Below are positions 49,490-57,434 of a stretch of 63,201 nucleotides of DNA, piece by piece. Made by a program: the position numbers and the translations under genes. The notes beneath the pieces were generated by a model. It searched no databases and was not told where the DNA came from. It was given only the letters and a program-made list of their open reading frames with translations. The stretch's first letter is position 1. The number at the start of each line of letters is the position of its first letter. The DNA lies in NCBI GenBank assembly GCA_016783505.1, contig JADHWK010000009.1, positions 1 to 63,201 on the forward strand, in the 5' to 3' direction. This stretch comes from Candidatus Zhuqueibacterota bacterium. Its GTDB lineage: Bacteria; BS750m-G25.

Positions 49490-50013
49490 TCCTGCCTCCC
49501 TTCCAGAAGACCGGGCATCTTCTCAATGACCACCCGCTGGCGGATTATATCCACCTCTTTGATCACATCCTCAACGGCCGGAATAAGTAGTTCCCCATTC
49601 TTCCCGTCCACCTCGTAGACATCGTTAGCGGGTAATTTGAGAACGTTCCGGATACGACCCAGCTTTTCGCCCCCGGTGCTGAAGATCTGACAGCCGATCA
49701 AATCGTCCACAAAGTAAGAATCGGGTGGCAAGGTAACCCGCTCTGAGTGGGGAACCTTCAACCATCCCCCCCTCAAACCCTCCGCCTGCGTGCGGTCAGC
49801 AATCCTCACGAACTTAACCCGGATGGATTTGTTCTGAAAGCGCACCCCCTCCACCTTAAGGAGCCTCCGGCTTCCCTTAGCGTTCTCCCACACAACATCT
49901 TGTAATTGAAGAAAACGTCGAGGCTCCTCAGTCATCGGGGTTACCTTAACCATTCCCCATCTCCCCCAGGGGCGGTTAACCCTGCCAACGGCTATCAATT
50001 CGGGCTCTTTCAT
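49486..50013 (-). CDS. rimM: Ribosome maturation factor RimM
   Basis: This 175-residue protein assists 16S processing near S19. An N-terminal RimM domain starts ELIAVGRVNRPWGRWGMVKV and a PRC-barrel domain starts with PPDSYFVDDLIGC near 100 (numbered from this start). ATG 50013 gives the standard N-terminus. A longer reading from GTG 50067 would add 18 atypical residues. It overlaps trmD by 4 bases. Confidence 0.94.
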   Translation of the reverse strand: MKEPELIAVGRVNRPWGRWGMVKVTPMTEEPRRFLQLQDVVWENAKGSRRLLKVEGVRFQNKSIRVKFVRIADRTQAEGLRGGWLKVPHSERVTLPPDSYFVDDLIGCQIFSTGGEKLGRIRNVLKLPANDVYEVDGKNGELLIPAVEDVIKEVDIIRQRVVIEKMPGLLEGRQE

Positions 50014-50069
50014 GGACGATGATTTTCTGCTATGCCATCCTCTGGATGCTCCCCATTGGGGCGGCACCT

Positions 50070-50300
50070 CTATTCCAAAATCTCGAGGAGGGCTCTTTTG
50101 CCGCTCTTTGCCGAAGCGGCCGCCAACAGTGTCCGAATGGAGCGGGCCGTCCGCCCCTCTTTTCCGATCACCTTGCCCAGATCATCCGGGCTCACCCGAA
50201 GCTCGTAAACGATCGTCCGGTCACCGTCCACCTCGGTTACCTCCACCGCATCCGGGTTGTCCACCAAATGCTTGGCTATGAATTCCACAAACTCCTTCAT
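50070..50300 (-). CDS. khpA: KH-domain RNA-binding protein KhpA
   Basis: This 76-residue protein is a single KH domain with the GxxG loop in [16 protein letters not shown]. It begins [17 protein letters not shown], typical of the YlqC/KhpA family. It pairs with KhpB in other bacteria to bind many RNAs and influence cell division. Its place between rpsP and rimM is conserved. Confidence 0.95.
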   Translation of the reverse strand: MKEFVEFIAKHLVDNPDAVEVTEVDGDRTIVYELRVSPDDLGKVIGKEGRTARSIRTLLAAASAKSGKRALLEILE

Positions 50301-50342
50301 CTTCCACCTCCCCAGGAATATTTGAAACAGGACCAGCCTACG

Positions 50343-50912
50343 TTAAGATTTATTCTCCTCTTCTTCGCCGGACCCGGAAATCTCGGATTTTCCCCCTTCT
50401 ATTATTTCCCCTGGTTCTTCTTCATTCCCCGCTGATTCCACCCCCTCATCCTTTTGGGACACTGCCTCTTCAGGGGCTGCTTCAGGAGTCAAAGCCTCTG
50501 GTGCTCCTTCTTCCACCACAGGGGAAGCCTCCGGCTCTTTTTCCTTTCCGGCCTCTTCTTTCGCGGCTTTTCTCCGCCTTTTTTCTATCTGAAGAACCTC
50601 CCACCTCTTCCATTCCTCAGTGATCTTTTCGTCGCTTAGCCCCCGCTTTTTCAGCCTCCATTTCAGCATGATACCCCGCTGGCTTAAAAGGCTGCGGACC
50701 GTGTCTGATGGCTGGGCGCCATAACCCAACCATTTTAACGCCTTTTCCTCATCCACCACAATTTCGGGGGGGTCGGTCATTGGGTTGTAGTGACCGATCT
50801 TCTCCAGATATTTGCCGTCCCTCTTCTTGCGGGAATCCACTGCTACAATCCGGTAAAAGGGACTTTTCTTCCGCCCCATGCGCCTCAATCGTATTCTTAC
50901 TGCCAAAGTCAC
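50343..50912 (-). CDS. rpsP: 30S ribosomal protein S16 with acidic C-terminal extension
   Basis: This 189-residue protein contains a standard S16 in its first 80 residues ([20 protein letters not shown], then [13 protein letters not shown] and [15 protein letters not shown]). A 60-residue basic stretch and a long Glu/Pro/Ala-rich tail (for example [15 protein letters not shown]) follow. Normal S16 has 80-90 residues, so the tail doubles it. S1 in this window has a similar acidic tail. The gene is followed by khpA. Upstream, where ffh would be expected directly, about 5 kb of foreign DNA is inserted. Confidence 0.94.
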   Translation of the reverse strand: MTLAVRIRLRRMGRKKSPFYRIVAVDSRKKRDGKYLEKIGHYNPMTDPPEIVVDEEKALKWLGYGAQPSDTVRSLLSQRGIMLKWRLKKRGLSDEKITEEWKRWEVLQIEKRRRKAAKEEAGKEKEPEASPVVEEGAPEALTPEAAPEEAVSQKDEGVESAGNEEEPGEIIEGGKSEISGSGEEEENKS

Positions 50913-51111
50913 CTCCAGGTTTTGTTTAAAAATCCATTTTTGATAATATCTACCTTCTTATAACTCCTTCATTGTAACAGGCCGATAAATCTCATTTTGC
51001 CTCCCTTCTGAAATCATATATTCAAGGTAGAGAAGCATACTGATTTCCCTCTTTCTTTACAAGACAAGTGAATGATTGCATCTTTAGACATCCTCTTCTT
51101 ATGGCTTTATC

Positions 51112-51168
51112 TCCTAACGCAAACTCGCCTGTTATCCAAAGTTGTCGGGGGTAATATGACAGCTAGGC
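51112..51168 (-). other. Very degenerate attC-like hairpin
   Basis: On the minus strand GCCTAGC (51168-51162) and GTTAGGA (51118-51112) can pair over five or six bases and enclose a CTGT/ACAG stem. It follows the YgiT-like relic directly. Boxes deviate from the attC consensus, so this is weak. Confidence 0.2.
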
Positions 51169-51317
51169 GTAAGATTTCGCTGGCACCTCAATGTAGCGGT
51201 CCGGCTTTTCAGCCTTCATAGCGGTCGCTGCCGCAGAAGTTACATTGAATTTTCCGCATAATGGATATAGACATATTGTCCGGCACGAATTTTTGCTTTA
51301 ATCTCTTCAATGACCAC
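51163..51317 (-). pseudogene. Relic of a DUF4258/YgiT-type toxin-antitoxin pair
   Basis: Two short reading frames remain. From GTG 51317 to TAA 51250 the peptide VVIEEIKAKIRAGQYVYIHY resembles the N-terminus of DUF4258 proteins. In another frame, ending at TAG 51163, the peptide KPDRYIEVPAKSYA resembles the C-terminus of YgiT/MqsA-type zinc-finger antitoxins. DUF4258 and YgiT genes are often adjacent, so this looks like a pair collapsed by internal deletion. Matches are short and from memory of family patterns. Confidence 0.4.
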
Positions 51318-51335
51318 AATTTAACCAACAATTTA

Positions 51336-51421
51336 TGCTAACGTTTCCAACATAAAAGAAGTTTTTGCTAAGCAAAAATTTGGGTGAGCCCGTAGGGAGA
51401 ACCTTTTATGTTGTGTTATTT
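51336..51421 (-). other. attC-like hairpin between nuclease gene and relic
   Basis: On the minus strand AAATAAC is followed by a perfect 11-bp stem (CAACATAAAAG at 51413-51403 with CTTTTATGTTG at 51358-51348), then GGAAAC and GTTAGCA. The loop carries a second palindrome, TTTTTGCT-A-AGCAAAAA (51362-51378). The arrangement copies that of 3900-3992 (stem, then GGACAAC, then GTTGGGT), but the end boxes do not fully fit RYYYAAC/GTTRRRY. It directly follows the nuclease gene. Confidence 0.35.
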
Positions 51422-51439
51422 GAAATGTCGCCATATACA

Positions 51440-52367
51440 TTATTCAATTTTTCCTTCTGCTAAAATAATTGTTCCATTTTTGCCAGAATACATTCTTTTG
51501 TTATCGGAATTAAATTCATATTTTACATCCAAAGATAATGACTCTATTGACAATATCTTATAATGTTTACATTTATAGATATGTTTACCTCGTTGCTCTC
51601 CAGCAACATAAATCTCAAACGATAATATGAAATGAGGTGCGTCATAGATTACTTTAAATTCATCAGAAGGTGAGAAATAAAAACTTCTTTGTGTTGTTTC
51701 TATATTTTCAATGTTATATGTTTTGCATTCTAAATAATACGGTTTCTTATTAAACCAGAAAAATATATCGGGATATCCTGTAGATTTTTTGCGTCCTTTT
51801 GGTCCTGTCGGGACATCGGCATTTAAGCCTAATGAATTTAAAGCGGACTTAGCATAAGGTTCTATATCATTTCCCACTTCATTTGGTCTTGGTCTTAAAA
51901 TTCCCAACATCATACGCCTTTTTACCTCCAAGTTGTGCAGCTTTGCTAAGTTGCCCTAACAATTTCTTTTTTTGCTCAACTGATGACTCAAAAGTAAAAA
52001 CTTTAAAACCTGTGAGTGCCTTTTCACTAATTGGAACTTTTACAACAATGACAGAAACCCCAAATTGGCAACCATCAACTATCTCATTTCTTAATACTTC
52101 AAAATCCCCGTATTTATTCACAAACTCGACTTCAAATACTTCATCATGCTTATTTCCAATCATTTCATAGATATATTCATCATCATCCCAGTCTCCGTTC
52201 TCTTTTATCATCTGCTCAGCTATACATTCTGCTTCCCAACCTTCTATAAGATAAACATACCTGTAAAATGGAGTCCTGACCTCACCTCGTGCAAACTTAG
52301 TTTCATCAAGTAATTTATTTATATGGTTTAATATACCCTCCTCATTGTAACATTGACACATAGTCAC
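51440..52367 (-). pseudogene. Restriction-endonuclease-like gene broken by a frameshift
   Basis: Two overlapping frames, 52367-51879 (162 residues) and 51931-51440, are best read as one gene of about 305 residues. The first part ends GGKKAYDVG then drifts into NFKTKTK and stops. The second frame continues GILRPRPNEVGNDIEP. Removing one A from the GGGAATTTT run near 51900 joins them as AYDVGILRPRPNE. The C-terminal part has a PD-(D/E)XK core: GYPDIFFWFNKKPYYLECKT (Pro-Asp, then Glu-x-Lys). The first half shows no known domain. With the methyltransferase upstream it may be the cleaving subunit of a restriction-modification system, now inactive unless the shift is an error or is programmed. Confidence 0.72.
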
Positions 52368-52370
52368 ATC

Positions 52371-53612
52371 TCATCCTTGGAAATACAATAACTTCAGCAA
52401 TGATCTAAATCTTGCTGCAGCTTGGCTTGGGAAATAGCGTAATGAATATTTTGAATCTTTTACCTCAACAATGTTGATTATGTTTGAAGATAGAAACTTT
52501 AAGATTTCTTCAATTTCTTTTTTAGATATAAATGGCCTTTTCATCAATTCACATTTTGCATCAAGACCTCCCCTAATTACGTCAATATTTTTAGATTTAA
52601 AATCTAAATTCTCAACAATAAATAACACGTTATCCAAAAAAAGTTTAATCTCTTGGATTTTTTCTTCCAAAGGTTTCAAATCTTCATCGCTAATTAATCC
52701 TTTTTTAGAAAAAATTGCTACATATTCATGAGGAGATAATGGTAAATTTCTATGTATTTCCAGAAGTCTCAGAAGAGTTTTGACGTTTACAAGACTTGAT
52801 TCCTCAAGTTCGGCATCCCTTATCACCGCAGGATCAAAACCAACACTAACTACTAAAATGAAATCTGCATCATGTGATTTTTTATGTTGCTTAAGCCTTG
52901 TAAAATTGATACGAGATATTGAGCTTGACTTTGTACTTTTCCCATCCACAATAAAACTCACAGGTTTTTCCACCAAGACATCAGTGTCTCCGGGACCTCC
53001 AATCTTCCGAGCTTTAAAACCTATTTCATTAAAAAATTCACATAATGCGTTCTCAAAATTATCAGGATTTTCGCTGTCTCTCAGGGAAGTTTTTAATCTA
53101 TCCTCGAGCGTTAAAATACCTTTAACTTTTCCTTTCTCCTCAACTGTCTCCTTTGGCTTTTTTACCGGGATAAAATCTTTAACTTTGGGGATATATCCCT
53201 TCCTGAACTCCATAGGTGTGAAATCGTAATAATTTAAGTAATCTGTAACATCAAATTTCCCTTTTCCGCTCACTCGTAAATAAAATTTATTATTCTCTAC
53301 GAATATATTGAGTTTCCATTGTCCTGAGGCAACTTTGGAATCTACAATAAGTTTCTCCAAATCGTTGGAAGGCATGACAATAACATTATTCTCATCAGCA
53401 CATATAAAAAGGATGAAAAAGTTGTTTGAGGCGTATTTCTTGAAATCAGTTTCTGTTATCCCAAAGTAGTATTTCCCATTGTGATCCTTAGAATAGCGTA
53501 AATAGATCACAGCCCTTGAATTTAATTGAAACACGCTTTCACCTGCAATGACTTCAATATTATGTCGCTTTTCTAAAAGCTGTAAGATTGCCCTTTTTAA
53601 TTGTTTTGCCAT
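52371..53612 (-). CDS. Predicted PD-(D/E)XK nuclease of the restriction-modification island
   Basis: This 413-residue protein has an N-terminal region (1-150) without a recognised domain and a central nuclease-like core. GGPGDTDVLVEKPVSFIVDG with the following Lys gives Asp, Asp and Asp-x-Lys in the spacing expected for an Mrr/restriction endonuclease fold (near residues 204-226). A helical linker follows, then a C-terminal winged-helix-like part. It overlaps the methyltransferase by 16 bases with GAGGAAGATAGC before the ATG, so the two are made together. Its role may be cleavage or target recognition in the same system. It is AT-rich like its neighbours and unlike the housekeeping genes around. 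Confidence 0.65.
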   Translation of the reverse strand: MAKQLKRAILQLLEKRHNIEVIAGESVFQLNSRAVIYLRYSKDHNGKYYFGITETDFKKYASNNFFILFICADENNVIVMPSNDLEKLIVDSKVASGQWKLNIFVENNKFYLRVSGKGKFDVTDYLNYYDFTPMEFRKGYIPKVKDFIPVKKPKETVEEKGKVKGILTLEDRLKTSLRDSENPDNFENALCEFFNEIGFKARKIGGPGDTDVLVEKPVSFIVDGKSTKSSSISRINFTRLKQHKKSHDADFILVVSVGFDPAVIRDAELEESSLVNVKTLLRLLEIHRNLPLSPHEYVAIFSKKGLISDEDLKPLEEKIQEIKLFLDNVLFIVENLDFKSKNIDVIRGGLDAKCELMKRPFISKKEIEEILKFLSSNIINIVEVKDSKYSLRYFPSQAAARFRSLLKLLYFQG

Positions 53613-54769
53613 GCTATCTTCCTCAAATAAGTTGTATTACCGATAACTATCACCGCATATTTATTAGGCTTTAAGACTCTAAACATTTCTCTCAAGCTCT
53701 CCTTCATGTCTTCATTATAAAGTTCCACTCTACTTCTGCCATTTCCCCTGACTCCAATGAAATCATTCCTCATTTTTAATACATCGTATCCTAAATCTTT
53801 AAGTGAATGAACATCATTTTGAACATAATCAAGAGCAATCGAGTATGGCGGAGATGTAATTATCCCATTAACAGAGTTATCAGGTAATTTTACATTTCTT
53901 GAATCTCCAATTTCAATTTTTACATCTCCCAGTTTTAAATTCAGTCTTTCTTTTATTTCTATAAACTCTTTTACCGAAGCAATCATCAGATTCAGATTTT
54001 TAATAAAAGAAGTTCTGAAGTTTCTATTTCTCCTTGAACTGTCACTTACTGCTAAAAGTCTCGTCATTTTATAGAAATTTTTTACTCTTTTATCAGATGT
54101 TAAGTTTTCTATCATTTTATAGTAATTTGTTTCAGGAGAAAATAGATTTGGAACAAGTTTAGAAACCACCTCATCTTTTATTCTCAAAATTTCATCCAAA
54201 ACATAAATGGATTCTGTTTTTACCTTTCCCTGTATAACACAAAGTGGAGAAATATCTATCCCTATGAAATTTATTCCTAATAATTGAGCCTCAAGTGCTG
54301 TTGTTCCACTCCCTGAAAAGGGCTCAAAAACAATATCACCTTCTTTTAACCCAATTATATTCAGTAATGCCCTTATCATTTGTGGATGAAATTTTCCTTT
54401 ATATGGATATATCCAATGAGTTAAATATTGATTTACAGAACGAGTTTGATTTTTCTGGATTATATGAAAATAATTAGCATACTCGCCATCAATAGTTCTA
54501 AAATAAGAAGCTTTGTTCTTTATCAACTCTTTTAGTTCTTTAGACTGGCTCAATATTTTAAATTCTCTTAATCCATTTGTTACCTCAAACTCTATTCCTA
54601 AAGCATTTAATTCCAACTCCGCTAAAGACAGTTCATAAATAAATTGAACATTATCTAACAATACCAAGTCCTTTTTTACATCTTTAATGCCCGTATCATA
54701 AGCCCAGAATTGACTTTCTGCTCTGTCAATCATTATTTCACCTTTTTGCTTCAAAATTTTATTTTCCAT
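53597..54769 (-). CDS. Amino-type DNA methyltransferase (SPPY motif)
   Basis: This 390-residue protein methylates an exocyclic amine (N4-cytosine or N6-adenine) in DNA. SAM motif I is FEPFSGSGTTALEAQ near 163, and catalytic motif IV is TSPPYS near 303. A helical variable region between them probably reads the target. The C-terminus ends soon after motif VI (VIVIGNTTYL); many relatives continue for about 40 residues, so a small truncation is possible. ATG 54769 follows AAAAGGAGATG. It begins the restriction-modification island inserted between ffh and rpsP. Confidence 0.88.
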   Translation of the reverse strand: MENKILKQKGEIMIDRAESQFWAYDTGIKDVKKDLVLLDNVQFIYELSLAELELNALGIEFEVTNGLREFKILSQSKELKELIKNKASYFRTIDGEYANYFHIIQKNQTRSVNQYLTHWIYPYKGKFHPQMIRALLNIIGLKEGDIVFEPFSGSGTTALEAQLLGINFIGIDISPLCVIQGKVKTESIYVLDEILRIKDEVVSKLVPNLFSPETNYYKMIENLTSDKRVKNFYKMTRLLAVSDSSRRNRNFRTSFIKNLNLMIASVKEFIEIKERLNLKLGDVKIEIGDSRNVKLPDNSVNGIITSPPYSIALDYVQNDVHSLKDLGYDVLKMRNDFIGVRGNGRSRVELYNEDMKESLREMFRVLKPNKYAVIVIGNTTYLRKIAWQNN

Positions 54770-54814
54770 AAATGCATCTCCTTTTAAAAGTAATGGCAAC
54801 ATTTCATATAACTA

Positions 54815-54850
54815 CTGGATTTGCGAACAAACTTTCGCCAATCCTTCCAG
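54815..54850. terminator. Hairpin upstream of the methyltransferase gene
   Basis: GGATTTGCGAA (54817-54827) pairs with TTCGCCAATCC (54834-54844) with one mismatch and a six-base loop. CTGGA/TCCAG extends the base. It lies between the ffh fragment and the methyltransferase gene. There is no clear T-run, so termination is only one possibility. Confidence 0.4.
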
Positions 54851-54878
54851 TTTGGGATATTTTACGAAATAAGTTTCG

Positions 54879-55060
54879 CTAATCCTCCTTTGCTGCGAAA
54901 GGTCCTATCGGATTATTAAACTTGCCCAATTTTACAATGTCTTTCATCTTGAAGTCACCCATTCGCTTCATCATCTTCTGCATCCCGAAAAACTGTTTTA
55001 GCAACTGGTTTACCTGATGGACGCTGGTGCCGCTTCCGGCGGCGATCCGCTGCCGTCGGC
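54879..55060 (-). pseudogene. Detached 3' end of ffh
   Basis: This fragment encodes the last 60 or so residues of an Ffh M domain (RRQRIAAGSGTSVHQVNQLL through GDFKM) and then a plausible native end, KDIVKLGKFNNPIGPF. Bases 54945-55060 match 56091-56206 of the intact ffh gene at 114 of 116 positions. It has no start of its own. The open frame before it comes from unrelated DNA after a small toxin-antitoxin-type gene. It is best read as the original ffh end displaced by an island that brought a replacement end. Confidence 0.88.
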
Positions 55061-55092
55061 ACTCTGTATTATTTGCCGTTGCGGGCTTTGGG

Positions 55093-55284
55093 TTATTTCT
55101 TCCAGTGTTTTTTAGCCCTTTCAAATATCTCTTCTATCGTCTGTCCCTCATAAAGCCGCCGAGAAATTTCTATATAATCGGTAGGTTCACGGTGTAGGAG
55201 AGTAAGAAACCTGAGGGCAGCGGTAGAGCCAAGAACCTTGTTTAAGGCCTCTATCCCACTAACCCTTATCTCTGTGTCATCCAT
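55093..55284 (-). CDS. Small antitoxin-like hypothetical protein
   Basis: This 63-residue protein (MDDTEIRVSGIEALNKVLG at the start) has no known domain. Short helical proteins with a RVxGIEALxKxLG start and a C-terminal EEIFERAK segment occur next to toxin genes in several phyla, but I cannot name a family. ATG 55284 follows GGGGAGAGC. Six extra residues from 55302 are possible. It lies 43 bases after the PIN toxin gene on the same strand, at the inner edge of the ffh duplication. Confidence 0.55.
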   Translation of the reverse strand: MDDTEIRVSGIEALNKVLGSTAALRFLTLLHREPTDYIEISRRLYEGQTIEEIFERAKKHWKK

Positions 55285-55344
55285 TATCTTTGCTCTCCCC
55301 ATTAGGTATAAACTCTGCCTTAATCTTTAGCCGACACTATTAAT

Positions 55345-55767
55345 TCACAAGGGTATATCTGGCGGTTCAAAGACCAGAATACCTTTCGGCGCCTTGATTT
55401 TCATTTCCTTGTCATTAGTTAGAAGGGGAATACCATACTGCTCCGCTACTTGTAAGACTATAGCATCTCCGCCTCGCAAACCAGTTTTGGCGCCTAGCAT
55501 GGATGCCCGCTCAGCCACTTCAAGAGTTATTCCAAACCAGTTTATGGACGGTAATCGCGCCAAATTTCTATAAATAGCAACAGCAAGCATTTCATCGTTC
55601 GTTCTCCTTCGCAGAACGCAAGTCGTTTCAACTAATACAAGAGCGGGGCATAAAGCTTCTATTTCAAGATTTAATATCCTCTCAAAAATGGGATAACACT
55701 CAGGATGAAATATATCCTTTGGGTCGAGGCTACTGATAAGGACATTACTGTCAATAACAAACTTCAT
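55345..55767 (-). CDS. PIN-domain ribonuclease toxin (VapC-like)
   Basis: This 140-residue PIN domain protein has the acidic active site: Asp in FVIDSNVLISSL near 6, Glu in VLVETTCVL near 48, Asp in RGGDAIVLQVAEQ near 99, and Asp in LLTNDKEM near 118. Such toxins cut tRNA or rRNA. Its start overlaps the stop of the preceding 82-residue gene by four bases, the common antitoxin-toxin arrangement. The pair sits inside the island that split ffh. Confidence 0.85.
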   Translation of the reverse strand: MKFVIDSNVLISSLDPKDIFHPECYPIFERILNLEIEALCPALVLVETTCVLRRRTNDEMLAVAIYRNLARLPSINWFGITLEVAERASMLGAKTGLRGGDAIVLQVAEQYGIPLLTNDKEMKIKAPKGILVFEPPDIPL

Positions 55768-56012
55768 CGCTGGCGTTCCCTTTTAATGTCTTCTACGCTA
55801 TGACCCCCAGTAGAGGAAAGCCCAATTTTTTCAATCAATTCTGAAAATACCTTTCTCCAGTTATTAGCATCTAATCCTTTAGCTAACAAACTAGGTAAAG
55901 TTGAGCCATATTCCATAGCCTCAGCTGAGGTAAGCCGACTCTTCTTTAGGTAGAGTTCTCGCTCGATCCGTTTAATCTCGTTGATCATCTGGAGTTTCTG
56001 TTCTTTTTCCAT
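55764..56012 (-). CDS. Putative antitoxin partner of the PIN toxin
   Basis: This 82-residue protein is mostly helical and charged (INEIKRIERELYLKKSRLTS near 10-30). It ends HSVEDIKRERQR. It lacks an obvious DNA-binding fold such as AbrB or ribbon-helix-helix. Its position directly before the PIN gene with a four-base overlap, and the Ser-Val-Glu-Asp-x-Lys tail common in such antitoxins, support the assignment. The start has a GGAGG ribosome site seven bases upstream. It is separated from ffh by only 30 bases. Confidence 0.65.
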   Translation of the reverse strand: MEKEQKLQMINEIKRIERELYLKKSRLTSAEAMEYGSTLPSLLAKGLDANNWRKVFSELIEKIGLSSTGGHSVEDIKRERQR

Positions 56013-56042
56013 GATATACCTCCACAGGCCCTATTCAATCAT

Positions 56043-57380
56043 TCAAAAATGGGTCAATTTTACAAAATCCCTTCCTACAGATCGTTCCGACATCTTGAAG
56101 TCACCCATTCGCTTCATCATCTTCTGCATCCCGAAAAACTGTTTTAGCAACTGGTTCACCTGATGGACGCTGGTGCCGCTTCCAGCGGCGATCCGCTGCC
56201 GTCGGCTCCCATCAATGATGCCAGGCTTTCTCCTCTCTTCGGGGGTCATAGACTGGATGATCGCCTCCACGGGAACCAGGGATCTTTCATCAAACTTCAG
56301 ACTTTTCAGCTTCCCCCCCAACCCGGGAAGCAACCCCAATAATTGATCCAAGGGCCCCATTTTTTTGAGTTGTTTGATCTGATCCAAAAAGTCCTCCAGG
56401 TCAAAGGTCTGCCGTGCCAGTTTTTCAGCCATCCGGGCTGCGGCTTCCTCCTCCACCGCCTCCTCGACTTTCTCAACCAAGGAAATCACATCCCCCAAAC
56501 CCAGGATGCGGGAGGCCATCCGTTCCGGATGAAAAACCTCCAGATCCCCCAGCCCTTCACCGGTTCCCCCAAAAAAGATAGGTTTTCCCGTCACCGCCCG
56601 AATGGACAGTGCGGCCCCACCCCTTTCGTCTCCATCCAGTTTGGTGAGAATAACCCCGTCGAAATCCAGCCATCTTAAGAATTCGGAGGCTGAGTTCACC
56701 GCATCCTGACCCGTCATCCCGTCGGCCACAAAAAAGATGTGATCGGGGGATATGGCCTCTTTCATCTCCTTCAGCTCGGCCATCATCCCCTCGTCAACGT
56801 GGAGGCGGCCGGCCGTGTCCAACACAGCGCCGTCCATTCGGTTCTCGCTGCAGAACTCGATAGTCCGCTGGGCCACGGATAAGGCAGATCCGTGCTCGTC
56901 AGTAACAATGGGAAGGTTCGCCCTCCGGGCCAGCACCCCAAGTTGATGCACGGCTGCCGGTCGCCGGAGATCAGTAGCCCCGAGGACAACCCTTTTACCC
57001 CGCTTCCCCAGAAATAAGGCCAGCTTCACCGCCGTGGTCGTCTTCCCCGACCCCTGCAGCCCCACCATCATAACAATTCCAGGAGACTTCAACAGGGAAT
57101 CTAAATTGGGGGCCTCACCCCCCAAAAGTACCGTCAGTTCATCCCTGAATATCTTAATTATCTGCTGACCCGGGCTAATGCTGCGCAACACCTTCTGACC
57201 CAATGCCCTCTCCTGAACCCGGGCGATAAAGTCCTTAGCTACCCGATAATTGACATCCGCCTCCAAAAGGACACGCCTCACCTCCCGCATGGAGTCAGCC
57301 ACGTTCTTCTCAGAAATCCGGCCGTAACCCCTCAAGGTTTTAAAAACCGAATCCAGCCGACCTGTTAGATTTTTAAACAT
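56043..57380 (-). CDS. ffh: Signal recognition particle protein Ffh
   Basis: This 445-residue SRP GTPase targets inner-membrane proteins co-translationally. An N domain spans 1-90. The G domain has GLQGSGKTTTAVKLA near 108, DLRRPAA near 139, VLDTAGRLHVDE near 187 and TKLDGDERGG near 247. The Met-rich M domain extends from about 300, with RRQRIAAGSGTSVHQVNQLL and MQKMMKRMGDFKM. The last 15 residues (SERSVGRDFVKLTHF) differ from the displaced native-looking end 1.1 kb away, showing that the 3' end was rebuilt when the toxin-antitoxin island inserted. Enough M domain remains for function. It should normally be followed by rpsP. Confidence 0.93.
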   Translation of the reverse strand: MFKNLTGRLDSVFKTLRGYGRISEKNVADSMREVRRVLLEADVNYRVAKDFIARVQERALGQKVLRSISPGQQIIKIFRDELTVLLGGEAPNLDSLLKSPGIVMMVGLQGSGKTTTAVKLALFLGKRGKRVVLGATDLRRPAAVHQLGVLARRANLPIVTDEHGSALSVAQRTIEFCSENRMDGAVLDTAGRLHVDEGMMAELKEMKEAISPDHIFFVADGMTGQDAVNSASEFLRWLDFDGVILTKLDGDERGGAALSIRAVTGKPIFFGGTGEGLGDLEVFHPERMASRILGLGDVISLVEKVEEAVEEEAAARMAEKLARQTFDLEDFLDQIKQLKKMGPLDQLLGLLPGLGGKLKSLKFDERSLVPVEAIIQSMTPEERRKPGIIDGSRRQRIAAGSGTSVHQVNQLLKQFFGMQKMMKRMGDFKMSERSVGRDFVKLTHF

Positions 57381-57434
57381 GTTTATTTAATATCTTAGGG
57401 GTATAACATAAAGAAATACTTTAAAAAACTAATC

